Part shown: piece after piece, positions 54,293 through 64,000 of the stretch | Numbering within the stretch: position 1 is the stretch's first letter | Layout of the letters: every line of letters starts with the position of its first letter | Assembly (NCBI RefSeq): GCF_000512205.2 | Contig: NZ_CP006644.1 | Location: 4,850,501 to 4,914,500, forward strand | Reading direction: 5' to 3' | DNA: 64,000 bases | Source: Sphingomonas sanxanigenens DSM 19645 = NX02 | GTDB lineage: Bacteria; Pseudomonadota; Alphaproteobacteria; Sphingomonadales; Sphingomonadaceae | Made by a program: the position numbers and the translations under genes | Notes under the pieces: generated by a model | What the model was told of the DNA's origin: nothing | Seen by the model: only the letters and a program-made list of their open reading frames with translations | Database searches by the model: none

Positions 54293-57262
54293 ATGACGAA
54301 GCGCAAGCATCAACTCCTGACCGAGAGCGAACGCGATCAGATACTCGCCATCCCGACCGATCGCGACCATTTGGCCCGGCTCTATACCTTCGAGCCTTCC
54401 GATATCGAGATCATCGGCGCGCGACGGGAGCGACGGAACCAGTTGGGCGTGGCGCTGCAACTCGCGCTCCTGCGGCACCCGGGCATCACGCTTGCGCAGT
54501 TGATACAGGACAGGGGAGCAATACCCCATGATCTCGCCGCTTTCGTCGCGGAGCAACTTGGTCTGCACGTAACCGAGCTGGCCAACTATGCGGCGCGGGA
54601 TCAGACAATGACGGATCATGCCCGTGAGCTGGCGGCGCGTTTGGGGCTTCGGGGGCCAACCCGCGCCGATATTCCCTTCATGGTCGAGGCGGCCGCGAGA
54701 ACGGCATGGGCGACCGACAAGGGGATGACGATTGCGATGGGCGTGGTCACCGCCCTGCGCGAGGCCCGGATTTTGCTGCCGTCCATCTCCACCATCGAAC
54801 GCGCCAGCAGCGCGGGACGTGCCCGCGCGCGCAAGCAGGCCGCCCACGCCCTGATCGCCGATCTCAGCGCCGAACAGGTCCAGGCCCTCGATCAGCTCTT
54901 CGACGCCGCCGGCGGCATGAGCCATCTCGCCTTGCTTAAGACCATCCCCGTCGCGGCCAAGCCCGATCACGTCCGCCAGATCCTCGACCGTCTGAGGCAG
55001 GTGCGGAAGATCGGCATTTCCCCCGACGTCGCGGGCCGCATCCACGCGGACCGATTTCGGCAATATGTCAGGGAAGGCCGTGCGTCGCCTGCCTATATGA
55101 TCGAGCGCTATATTCCCTCCCGGCGACGCGCCACGCTCGTTGCCTTCCTGCTCGATCTTGAAGAACGGCTGACGGACAGCGCCCTGGAGATGGCGGACAA
55201 GCTGATCGGCGGCATCTTCACCCGCGCGAAGAACGCCCAGGCGCGCAGCTATGCCGCCACGTCGAAGAACGTGGCCCGGCTGATGCTGATCTTCCGCAGG
55301 ACGATCGACGCGCTCACCGATGCAGTCGATACTGGCGAAGATCCTATGGAGGTCCTGGATGCCTCAGTAGGATGGCACACCCTCCTGAAGGCCAGACCGG
55401 AAGTGGCGACGATCGCGGAAACCGCCAATCTTGATCCGCTGAGGGTCGCGGCCGACCGCTATGCGACGTTGCGCAAGTTCGCCCCTGATCTGCTTGAAGC
55501 GCTACAGTTCAGGGCCGGAAAGGGCAGCGCGAAAACGATTGCCGCTATCGAGATGCTGCGCGACCTCAATAGGTCGGGCAAGCGCGATCTGCCTGCCGAC
55601 GCTCCGATGCCCTTCCGCAAGGAATGGCAGAAAATCGTCATGGGCGATGACGGCAAGATCAATCGGCGGCTCTGGGAAATCGCGACTATCGCGCATCTGC
55701 GCAACAAGCTGCGATCCGGTGATGTCTGGGTGGAACGATCGACGGGATACCGCCAGTTTGACAGCTACCTGCTAAGCGAACCGAAGGCCAAGCCGATCGT
55801 GTCGGCTCTTGGTCTGCCACCCACAGCCGGCGAATGGCTCGAACAGCGGGGCCGCGAACTGGACTGGCGGCTGAAGAAATTCGCCCGGAGCCTGAAGCGC
55901 GACGCTCTGGAGGGTGTGCGATACCGCGACGGCCGCCTCCAGATATCCCCCGTTCGCACGATCGCAACGCCCGACGCCGAAGCCCTGGCCGACCGGCTCG
56001 ATGCGATGATGCCACGCATCCGTATCACCGAACTGCTACATGAGGTGGCGCAGGAAACTGGCTTTCTTTCGGCGTTCACCAACCTGCGCACCGGCGAGCT
56101 ATGTCCCAATGAAAATGCGCTGCTCGCCACGATCCTCGCCGACGCCACCAATCTCGGCCTGTCGCGCATGGCCGCCGCGAGCCAGGGCGTCACGCGCGAT
56201 CAACTCCTATGGACCCATGACGCCTATATCCGCGACGAGAGCTACCGCGCGGCGCTCGCCGTCCTCATCAACGCGCACCACCGCCTGCCATTCTCGCGGG
56301 TATGGGGCGACGGCACAACGTCCAGTTCCGATGGTCAGTTCTTCAGGGGCGCGAAGCGCGGCGCATCGGGCGGCGACATCAACGCCCGCTATGGCGTCGA
56401 TCATGGCTTCAGCTTCTACACCCATGTTTCCGATCAGCGCGGGCCCTACCACGTCAATGTGATCTCGGCCGCCACGCATGAAGCGCCCTATGTCCTCGAC
56501 GGCCTCATCAGCCATGGCACCGATCTCAGGATCGTCGAGCATTACACCGACACCGGCGGGGCGACCGATCATGTCTTCGCCCTGTGCGCGATGCTGGGAT
56601 TTCGCTTCTGCCCGCGCCTGCGCGACTTTCCCGACAGGCGGCTTGCGCCGATCGCGCCGGTTTCGGCCTATCCGTCCATCGCCCCGGTGTTGGGCAAGCG
56701 TATCCGCACCGACATCATCAATGAACAATGGGACGACGTGCTGCGCCTCGTGGGGTCGATCAAGGCTGGCCACGTCGCGCCGTCGGTCATGCTGCGAAAG
56801 CTCGCCGCCTACGAACGGCAGAACCAGCTCGACGTCGCACTACAGGAGATCGGCAAGATCGAACGGACCCTGTTCATGCTGGACTGGCTTGAAAATCCCG
56901 ATCTGCGCCGGCGATGCCATGCCGGCCTTAACAACAGCGAGCAGCGCCATGCCCTGACGCAAGCGATCTACACCTTCCGCCAGGGCCGCATCATCGACCG
57001 CAGCCATGAAGCTCAACAATATCGGGCATCAGGCCTCAACCTAGTCATCGCGGCGATCGTCTATTGGAACACGATCTACATGGCCGACGCCGCCCAGCAT
57101 CTGCGATCGGCAGCGGCCCCGGTCCCCGATGATCTGCTTGTCCATACGTCGCCGGTTGGCTGGGAGCATATTGCCTTTTCCGGCGATTTCCTCTGGGATC
57201 GAGCCGCCGCTTCCGCTGGCCGCAAGGCCCTCAATCTTCCGCCGGACAGCCGCGCCGCCTAA
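54293..57262 (+). CDS. tnpA: Tn3-family transposase
   Basis: A 989-residue transposase of normal length for the family. The N-terminal DUF4158-type region (1-about 170, binding the inverted repeats) begins TKRKHQLLTESERDQ. The C-terminal DDE catalytic part has SRVWGDGTTSSSDGQFF (Asp near 671), TGGATDHVFALCAMLGF (second Asp near 757) and the Glu in LNNSEQRHALTQA (near 882). The frame is intact, so the element may be mobile. ATG 54293 follows AGGAAA; the in-frame start at 54233 lies inside the res-like region. Confidence 0.95.
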   Translation: MTKRKHQLLTESERDQILAIPTDRDHLARLYTFEPSDIEIIGARRERRNQLGVALQLALLRHPGITLAQLIQDRGAIPHDLAAFVAEQLGLHVTELANYAARDQTMTDHARELAARLGLRGPTRADIPFMVEAAARTAWATDKGMTIAMGVVTALREARILLPSISTIERASSAGRARARKQAAHALIADLSAEQVQALDQLFDAAGGMSHLALLKTIPVAAKPDHVRQILDRLRQVRKIGISPDVAGRIHADRFRQYVREGRASPAYMIERYIPSRRRATLVAFLLDLEERLTDSALEMADKLIGGIFTRAKNAQARSYAATSKNVARLMLIFRRTIDALTDAVDTGEDPMEVLDASVGWHTLLKARPEVATIAETANLDPLRVAADRYATLRKFAPDLLEALQFRAGKGSAKTIAAIEMLRDLNRSGKRDLPADAPMPFRKEWQKIVMGDDGKINRRLWEIATIAHLRNKLRSGDVWVERSTGYRQFDSYLLSEPKAKPIVSALGLPPTAGEWLEQRGRELDWRLKKFARSLKRDALEGVRYRDGRLQISPVRTIATPDAEALADRLDAMMPRIRITELLHEVAQETGFLSAFTNLRTGELCPNENALLATILADATNLGLSRMAAASQGVTRDQLLWTHDAYIRDESYRAALAVLINAHHRLPFSRVWGDGTTSSSDGQFFRGAKRGASGGDINARYGVDHGFSFYTHVSDQRGPYHVNVISAATHEAPYVLDGLISHGTDLRIVEHYTDTGGATDHVFALCAMLGFRFCPRLRDFPDRRLAPIAPVSAYPSIAPVLGKRIRTDIINEQWDDVLRLVGSIKAGHVAPSVMLRKLAAYERQNQLDVALQEIGKIERTLFMLDWLENPDLRRRCHAGLNNSEQRHALTQAIYTFRQGRIIDRSHEAQQYRASGLNLVIAAIVYWNTIYMADAAQHLRSAAAPVPDDLLVHTSPVGWEHIAFSGDFLWDRAAASAGRKALNLPPDSRAA

Positions 57263-57275
57263 GCGTTCCTCGGTT

Positions 57276-57320
57276 GTTCTCCCTTAGCGTTGTTTAGCGT
57301 ACCTTCCACGCTATGCCCTC
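57276..57320 (-). repeat. Tn3-family right inverted repeat
   Basis: Reverse complement begins GAGGGCATAGCGTGGAAGGT; 43 of 45 positions match the left repeat. Its outer end abuts the second GCCTT. Confidence 0.93.
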
Positions 57321-57324
57321 GCCT

Positions 57325-58503
57325 TCAGTTGAACGCCTGGATTCCCGTGATCGCGCGTCCGAGGATCAGCGCGTGCACGTCGTGCGTGCCCTCGTAGGTG
57401 TTCACCGTCTCCAGATTCACCAGATGGCGGATGACGTGGAATTCGTCGGCGATGCCGTTGCCGCCGTGCATGTCGCGGGCGATGCGTGCGATCTCCAGCG
57501 CCTTGCCGCAATTGTTGCGCTTGATCACCGAAATCATCTCGGGCGCCCATGTGCCGGCATCGATGTTGCGCCCCACCGCGAGCGCGGCGCCGAGGCCGAG
57601 CGCGATCTCGGTCAGCATGTTGGCCATCTTGAGCTGCGGGATCTGGTTGGCAGCGAGCGGCCGGCCGAACTGCTTGCGATCGAGCTGATACTGCCGCGCG
57701 CGCGCCAGGCAATCCTCCGCAGCCCCCATCGATCCCCAAGCGATGCCGTAGCGCGCCTTGTTGAGGCAGCCGAACGGGCCACCGAGGCCGCGCGCGTCGG
57801 GCAACCGGTTTTCCGCGGGCACGAACACATCGTCCATCACGATCTCACCGGTGATCGAGGCGCGCAGGCTCATCTTGCCCTCGATCTTGGGCGTGGAGAA
57901 TCCCGCCATGCCCCGTTCGAGGATGAAGCCGCGGATCACGCCCTCATCATCCTTCGCCCACACCACCGCGATGTCGGCGATCGGCGCGTTGGTGATCCAC
58001 ATTTTGGTGCCTGAGAGGCGGAATCCGCCCTCCACCGAGCGGGCGCGCGTCTTCATGCTGCCCGGATCGGAACCCGCATCGGGCTCGGTCAGCCCGAAGC
58101 AGCCGACCAGTTCGCCGGTGGCGAGGCGCGGCAGATATTTCTCGCGCTGCTCCTCGCTGCCATAGGCGTGGATCGGATGCATCACGAGGCTGGACTGCAC
58201 GCTCATCGCCGAGCGATAGCCCGAATCGACCCGCTCTACCGCGCGCGCGACGAGGCCATAGGCGACGTGGCTGACGCCGGCGCAACCATAGCCGTCGATC
58301 GTCGCGCCGAGCAGGCCAAGTTCGCCGAGTTCGGTCATGATCTCGCGGTCGAACCGCTCCTCGCGCGTCGCGCTCAGAACACGCGGCAGCAGCTTGTCCT
58401 GCGCATAGGCCTCGGCGGTGTCGCGGACCTGGCGTTCCTCGTCGGTCAGCTGCGCGTCGAGCAGGAATGGATCCTGCCAGTCGAAGGGGGTGAATTGCGC
58501 CAT
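57325..58503 (-). CDS. gcdH: Glutaryl-CoA dehydrogenase
   Basis: FAD-dependent acyl-CoA dehydrogenase that oxidises and decarboxylates glutaryl-CoA to crotonyl-CoA in lysine and tryptophan breakdown. The 392 residues include [20 protein letters not shown] (about 136-155), [14 protein letters not shown] and the catalytic Glu in [20 protein letters not shown] (about 370). The sequences [19 protein letters not shown] and [17 protein letters not shown] are characteristic of GcdH rather than fatty-acyl dehydrogenases. The stop codon touches the transposon target duplication but the protein end (GIQAFN) is complete. Confidence 0.94.
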   Translation of the reverse strand: MAQFTPFDWQDPFLLDAQLTDEERQVRDTAEAYAQDKLLPRVLSATREERFDREIMTELGELGLLGATIDGYGCAGVSHVAYGLVARAVERVDSGYRSAMSVQSSLVMHPIHAYGSEEQREKYLPRLATGELVGCFGLTEPDAGSDPGSMKTRARSVEGGFRLSGTKMWITNAPIADIAVVWAKDDEGVIRGFILERGMAGFSTPKIEGKMSLRASITGEIVMDDVFVPAENRLPDARGLGGPFGCLNKARYGIAWGSMGAAEDCLARARQYQLDRKQFGRPLAANQIPQLKMANMLTEIALGLGAALAVGRNIDAGTWAPEMISVIKRNNCGKALEIARIARDMHGGNGIADEFHVIRHLVNLETVNTYEGTHDVHALILGRAITGIQAFN

Positions 58504-58595
58504 ACTCTCCCGGCATTCATGTCTGTGGTGCGGCCGGCATCGTCCGGCCCGGATGCCCCCAAATCGCAGGTTTTGCGGCGCGCGCCAAGCCGCGC

Positions 58596-59666
<1,071 letters not shown>

Positions 59667-59681
59667 GTTCGTGGATCTCCG

Positions 59682-60467
59682 TCAGGTGCCGGGGGTCAAA
59701 AAGGGAAGCACCGCGGCGGCAAAGGCCGCGGGCTCGGTGACGTTGCAGGCATGGCCGCCGCGCGGCAACAGCGCGAACTGGCCGTTGGGCAGGCCCTCCG
59801 CCAGCGCGCGCGAGGCGCGCCAAGGCACGAGCATATCATCCTCGCTGGCCAGCGCGAGCACGGGCACCATGCAATCTGCCAGCCGATCGGTTTCATCGAA
59901 CGCCGCGAGCGCGGCGATGCGCCGCTCGACCGTGTCGATCCCCGGAAAGCCGGCGATGATGTGCGCCGCCTCGTCCTCGAGCGCGTCGAAATGCTCGGCG
60001 ATCCACGCGGCCGGATACAGGAACAGCGGCTGCGCGCGGACATAGGCCTCGACGCCGGTGCCGCGGAGCAGCGCCAGCCGCGTCTCGAAGCACCGCAGAA
60101 AATGGCGTTCGGCGCGCGCCCAGCCATTGACCAGCACCAGCCGATCGACCCGCCCAGGCGCCTTCAGCGCCAGCGCGAGCCCTGCGATACCCCCGGCGGC
60201 ATGGCCGACGATCGCGGCGGAGGCGATACCGAGGCCATCGAGGATGCGCGCCATATCGTCGCCCATCGCCGCCACCGAGGCATCGGGCAGATGCCGATCG
60301 CTGCGGCCGGTGCCGCGATGGTCATAGAGGATGACGCGGTGGCGCTCCGCGAGCACCGCCACCTGCGGCGCCCAATAGCCCCCCGAACCGCCGAGGCCGG
60401 GCGAGAGCAGCACCGCGGGCGCATCCTCGGCGCCATGAATCTCGACGTGGAGCCCGTCGATCACCAC
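59682..60467 (-). CDS. rutD: RutD alpha/beta-hydrolase-fold protein
   Basis: A 261-residue alpha/beta hydrolase assigned to aminoacrylate processing in uracil breakdown. The oxyanion segment PGLGGSGGYW (about 20-29) and the strand VILYDHRGTGRSD are present. The nucleophile elbow reads GHAAGG, with Ala where Ser is usual; the E. coli protein also has Ala here (GHALGA), so this is a family feature. The C-terminal GGHACNVTEP supplies the His. GTG 60467, directly after the rutC stop, is the start; GTG 60464 is equivalent. Its exact catalytic role in the pathway is debated. Confidence 0.9.
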   Translation of the reverse strand: MVIDGLHVEIHGAEDAPAVLLSPGLGGSGGYWAPQVAVLAERHRVILYDHRGTGRSDRHLPDASVAAMGDDMARILDGLGIASAAIVGHAAGGIAGLALALKAPGRVDRLVLVNGWARAERHFLRCFETRLALLRGTGVEAYVRAQPLFLYPAAWIAEHFDALEDEAAHIIAGFPGIDTVERRIAALAAFDETDRLADCMVPVLALASEDDMLVPWRASRALAEGLPNGQFALLPRGGHACNVTEPAAFAAAVLPFLTPGT

Positions 60468-60469
60468 GC

Positions 60470-60850
60470 TCAAAGATGCGCCACGCTGGCGATCTCGACG
60501 AGGCAGTCGGGCTTCACCAATTCGCACTTGATGCAGTAGCGGGCCGGCTTCGCACCCGGAAAATATTCGGCATAGACCGTGTTGAACGCAGCATAATCAT
60601 CGAGATCCTTGAGGAAGATGTGGTTCATCGCCACGTCCGCCATCGTCGCGCCGGCGGCTTCGAGCGTGATCTTGATCACCTCCAGCACGTGCCGGGTCTG
60701 CGCCGCGGCGTCGCCGACATGGAGCACCACCCCGCCCTCGCCCAGCGCCAGCACGCCCGAGACATAGACGGTGTTGCCCGCCTTCGCGCCCGCCGAATAG
60801 GGTGCGATCGGCGTCGGGAATTGCGGCGGGTTGATCGGCTCGAACGGCAT
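60470..60850 (-). CDS. rutC: 3-aminoacrylate deaminase RutC (RidA family)
   Basis: A 126-residue RidA/YjgF-family protein that hydrolyses 3-aminoacrylate to malonic semialdehyde. [20 protein letters not shown] (about 20-39) and the family's catalytic Arg in [20 protein letters not shown] (about 101-120) are conserved. The start ATG 60850 ([15 protein letters not shown]) fits the family length; the open frame before it lies inside rutB. rutB ends 4 bp upstream and rutD begins 2 bp after the stop, so translation is coupled. Confidence 0.95.
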   Translation of the reverse strand: MPFEPINPPQFPTPIAPYSAGAKAGNTVYVSGVLALGEGGVVLHVGDAAAQTRHVLEVIKITLEAAGATMADVAMNHIFLKDLDDYAAFNTVYAEYFPGAKPARYCIKCELVKPDCLVEIASVAHL

Positions 60851-60854
60851 GAAG

Positions 60855-61598
<744 letters not shown>

Positions 61599-61649
61599 GC
61601 GCCGAGTGTGGGACAAGCAACACTGCGCCGCAACAGGATTATCGGCGGA

Positions 61650-62570
61650 TCACCCCGCCGCCCCCACCGTCAGGCAGCCGAGGAACATCAGCAGCCCCGC
61701 AAAGCGGTTCGAACGGAATTTGGCCAGCGCATCGTCCCCATCCGCCTCGCGCAGCGTCGCAACCTGCCAGGCGAGGTGCAGCGCCACCGGCAGCAACGCC
61801 GCGAGCGCCAGCGGTTGCGGCCGCATCGCCCAGATCGCCGCCGCCCACAGGGCGACCGCGCCGAGATAGAAGCCGCCCACCCCGCCGCGGACATGGCTGC
61901 CCAGGCGCCGCGCCGAGGACCGGATGCCGACCAGCGCATCATCCTCGCGGTCCTGCAGCGCGTAGATCGTGTCGTAGCCGATCACCCACAGCAGCGCGCC
62001 GAGATAGAGCAGCACCATCGGCAGCGGCCGTTCGGGCCAGCCGGTCACCGCCACCCATCCCACCGGCAGTGCCCAGGAAAAGACGATGCCGAGCCAGAGC
62101 TGCGGCCACCATGTGATCCGCTTCATGAAGGGATAGGCGGCGACCGGCGCAATGCTGGCGAACGAGACGATCGTCACCGTCAGGCTGTCGAGGCCGACCA
62201 GCACGAGAAGCCCCACCGCGCAGAGCATGAACAGCCAGATCCAGGCCGCCTTGAGCGACACCGCGCCGCTGGCGAGCGGGCGGGCGCGGGTACGCGCCAC
62301 CTGCTGGTCGAGATCGCGGTCGACGATGTCGTTATAGACGCAGCCGGCGCCGCGCATCGCGATCGCGCCGATCAGGATCAGCAGCACGACCGACCATCGT
62401 TCCGGCAACCCGCCCGCAAGCGCCATGCCCCAGGCACCCGGCCAGAACAGCAATTGCCAGCCGATCGGCCGATCCAGCCGCGCGAGCAGCCAGTAGGGCC
62501 TGAGCGCATCGGGCAGCGCCGCGGTGAAACCGCGATGCTCGCTGTCCGGAACGATGTCGGGCGCGGTCAC
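61650..62570 (-). CDS. ubiA: 4-hydroxybenzoate polyprenyltransferase
   Basis: Integral membrane prenyltransferase of ubiquinone synthesis that attaches a polyprenyl chain to 4-hydroxybenzoate. 306 residues with about eight or nine membrane helices. Both Mg-diphosphate motifs are present: NDIVDRDLD (about 80-88) and DREDD (about 207-211). [20 protein letters not shown] (about 32-51) is typical of UbiA. GTG 62570 overlaps the fumC stop by 3 bases, so translation may be coupled to fumC. It is followed 52 bp later by rutB. Confidence 0.94.
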   Translation of the reverse strand: MTAPDIVPDSEHRGFTAALPDALRPYWLLARLDRPIGWQLLFWPGAWGMALAGGLPERWSVVLLILIGAIAMRGAGCVYNDIVDRDLDQQVARTRARPLASGAVSLKAAWIWLFMLCAVGLLVLVGLDSLTVTIVSFASIAPVAAYPFMKRITWWPQLWLGIVFSWALPVGWVAVTGWPERPLPMVLLYLGALLWVIGYDTIYALQDREDDALVGIRSSARRLGSHVRGGVGGFYLGAVALWAAAIWAMRPQPLALAALLPVALHLAWQVATLREADGDDALAKFRSNRFAGLLMFLGCLTVGAAG

Positions 62571-63958
62571 CGGCCGACCATGGTCTCGGGCCGGACGACG
62601 CGATCGAAGGTCGCCTCGTCGACCAGCCCAAGCTCCAGCCCCGCTTCCTTCAGGGTCTGGCCATGATGGTGCGCATGCTTGGCGATCTTCGCAGCATTGT
62701 CATAGCCGATCTCGGGCGCGAGCGCGGTGACGAGCATCAGCGAGCGCGCGACGAGGTCGCCGATGCGGCGCTCGTCCGCCTCCATGCCGTCGACGCAGCG
62801 CTCGGCGAAGCTGACCATGCCGGTCGCCAGCAGATCGATCGAACGCAGCACCGCGGCACCGATCAGCGGCTTGAACACATTGAGTTCGAGATGCCCCTGC
62901 AGGCCGCCGACCGTGACCGCCTGATGGTTGCCGATCACCTGTGCGGCGACCATCGTCAGCATCTCGCACTGGGTGGGGTTGACCTTGCCCGGCATGATCG
63001 AGCTGCCCGGTTCATTCTCCGGCAGGATCAGTTCGCCGATGCCCGAACGCGGGCCGGAGCCGAGCAGCCGGATATCGTTGGCGATCTTGGTAAGCGACAC
63101 GGCGAGGGTCGAAAGCGTGCCCGAGAGGTGGACGAGCGGGTCATGCGAGGCCAGCGCCTCGAACTTGTTCTCCGCGGTGAAGAAGGGCAGCCCGGTGATG
63201 TCGGCGATTTCGCGCGCGATCTCCTCATCGAAGCCGGTCGGCGCATTGAGCCCGGTACCGACCGCGGTGCCGCCCTGCGCGAGCTGGCACATGCCGTGCA
63301 TCACCGCGGGCTCGATGCGCTTCACGTTGCGATAGAGCTGGTTGGCATAGCCGCCGAATTCCTGGCCCAATGTCAGCGGCGTCGCATCCTGCAGATGGGT
63401 GCGGCCGATCTTGACGATATCCGCCCACGCGGCCGCCTTGGTGTCGAGCGCGGCGCGCAGCCGCTCGATCGCCGGCATCAGATCGGCGGTCGCGGCGCGC
63501 GCCGCGGCGATGTGCAGCGCGGTCGGGAAGCTGTCGTTGGAGGACTGGCCCTTGTTGACATGATCATTGGGATGAACGGGGGATTTGCCGCCGCGCGTGC
63601 CGGTCAGCAGCTCGTTGGCGCGGCCGGCGATCACCTCGTTGACGTTCATGTTGCTCTGGGTGCCGCTGCCGGTCTGCCAGATCACCAGCGGGAACTGGTC
63701 GTCATGCCGGCCGTCGATCACCTCGGCGGCAGCCTGCTCGATCGCATCGGCCAGCTTCGCGTCCAGCCCATGCTTGCGGTTCACCCGCGCCGCCGCCTGC
63801 TTCACGATCGCCAGGCCATGGACGATGCCGATCGGCATCCGCTCCTGCGCGCCAAACGGGAAATTGCCGATCGATCGCTGCGTCTGCGCACCCCAATAGG
63901 CGCTCGCGGGCACCTCGATCGGGCCAAAGCTGTCGGTTTCGGTTCGGGTATCGGTCAT
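62567..63958 (-). CDS. fumC: Class II fumarate hydratase
   Basis: Iron-independent TCA-cycle enzyme converting fumarate and malate. 463 residues. The aspartase/fumarase signature [17 protein letters not shown] (about 317-333) is intact, as are [17 protein letters not shown] (about 98-114), [20 protein letters not shown] (about 129-148) and [23 protein letters not shown] 63958 ([19 protein letters not shown]) is chosen over 63991. The last 42 bases of the window hold its upstream region. The TGA overlaps the ubiA GTG. Confidence 0.96.
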   Translation of the reverse strand: MTDTRTETDSFGPIEVPASAYWGAQTQRSIGNFPFGAQERMPIGIVHGLAIVKQAAARVNRKHGLDAKLADAIEQAAAEVIDGRHDDQFPLVIWQTGSGTQSNMNVNEVIAGRANELLTGTRGGKSPVHPNDHVNKGQSSNDSFPTALHIAAARAATADLMPAIERLRAALDTKAAAWADIVKIGRTHLQDATPLTLGQEFGGYANQLYRNVKRIEPAVMHGMCQLAQGGTAVGTGLNAPTGFDEEIAREIADITGLPFFTAENKFEALASHDPLVHLSGTLSTLAVSLTKIANDIRLLGSGPRSGIGELILPENEPGSSIMPGKVNPTQCEMLTMVAAQVIGNHQAVTVGGLQGHLELNVFKPLIGAAVLRSIDLLATGMVSFAERCVDGMEADERRIGDLVARSLMLVTALAPEIGYDNAAKIAKHAHHHGQTLKEAGLELGLVDEATFDRVVRPETMVGR

Positions 63959-64000
63959 ATGCGCTCTCCGTTTGGCTGGAGGGAGCGGCACCGTTACCCG

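Larger units (their letters stand above)
53500..57320. mobile_element. Cargo-free Tn3-family transposon (3821 bp)
   Basis: Bounded by 45-bp inverted repeats (53500-53544 and 57276-57320) that match at 43 positions and begin GAGGGCATAGCGTGG. It contains only tnpR (minus) and tnpA (plus), divergent around a res-like region. There are no resistance or passenger genes. It inserted between the 183-aa gene and gcdH, just beyond the gcdH stop codon, so no gene is broken. Confidence 0.95.
53495..57325. repeat. 5-bp target-site duplication GCCTT
   Basis: GCCTT at 53495-53499 and at 57321-57325 flanks the transposon exactly. A 5-bp duplication is standard for Tn3-family transposition. The right copy ends on the first base of the gcdH stop codon complement. 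Confidence 0.93.

Noticed and set aside
61599-61649. RutR operator upstream of rutB
   Set aside because: No TTGACC...GGTCAA-like palindrome is present in the short gap.

Overview
This 64 kb window is high-GC chromosomal DNA that reads as an alphaproteobacterium of the Sphingomonadales (Sphingomonas or a close relative). The support is the MipZ-type division ATPase, PgmG-like phosphomannomutase, UrcA-family proteins, a DUF815 ATPase, large secreted RTX proteins and the strong GC codon bias. No rRNA, tRNA, CRISPR array or prophage was seen. Most of the window is ordinary housekeeping chromosome carrying two clear mobile elements.

Layout. 1-2,000: ABC-2 permease, then an IS110-family element. 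2.0-8.2 kb: panC divergent from mipZ, a membrane J-domain protein and pgmG; then glnD. 8.3-15.9 kb: a parDE toxin-antitoxin pair, mutS, maeB, a VOC protein, a truncated AraC regulator and a HisN-type phosphatase. 16-22 kb: an FHA-adenylate cyclase, a TPP riboswitch with thiC, a secreted M20 hydrolase, an extensin-like protein and a NUDIX hydrolase. 22.3-28.8 kb: a complete tripartite RND efflux operon with a divergent TetR regulator and a clear palindromic operator. 28.8-35.2 kb: manC divergent from a DUF815 ATPase, a REP-like hairpin array, a sterol-desaturase-family protein, an EF-hand protein, a small secreted Gly/Ser-rich protein and an OmpR/histidine-kinase pair. 35.2-44.3 kb: a DUF885 peptidase-like protein, uup, a methyltransferase, a seven-module RTX protein and a DAACS symporter. 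44.4-52.3 kb: a 1505-residue ExeM/NucH-type extracellular nuclease with RTX repeats, two UrcA proteins, and a LytTR/LytS pair. 52.4-57.3 kb: two small hypothetical proteins and a cargo-free 3.8 kb Tn3-family transposon with perfect 5-bp target duplications. 57.3-64 kb: gcdH, a reduced and reordered rut pyrimidine-catabolism cluster (rutB-C-D-A), ubiA and fumC.

The most interesting locus is the IS110 element at 822-1976. Removing exactly 1155 bp restores a perfect REP-like hairpin (11-bp arms, 12-bp loop), with an AG/CT dinucleotide at both junctions. The sequence upstream of, and running into, the transposase gene folds as two internal loops. Short segments of these loops match the two target halves and the two element ends, as expected for a bridge (guide) RNA of the IS621 type. 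The same REP hairpin family forms a four-hairpin array at 30.93-31.06 kb with compensatory stem changes.

Functional links: pgmG and manC together give the mannose-6-P to GDP-mannose route used for surface polysaccharide. gcdH and the rut genes are catabolic. The large RTX proteins presumably use a type I secretion system encoded outside this window.
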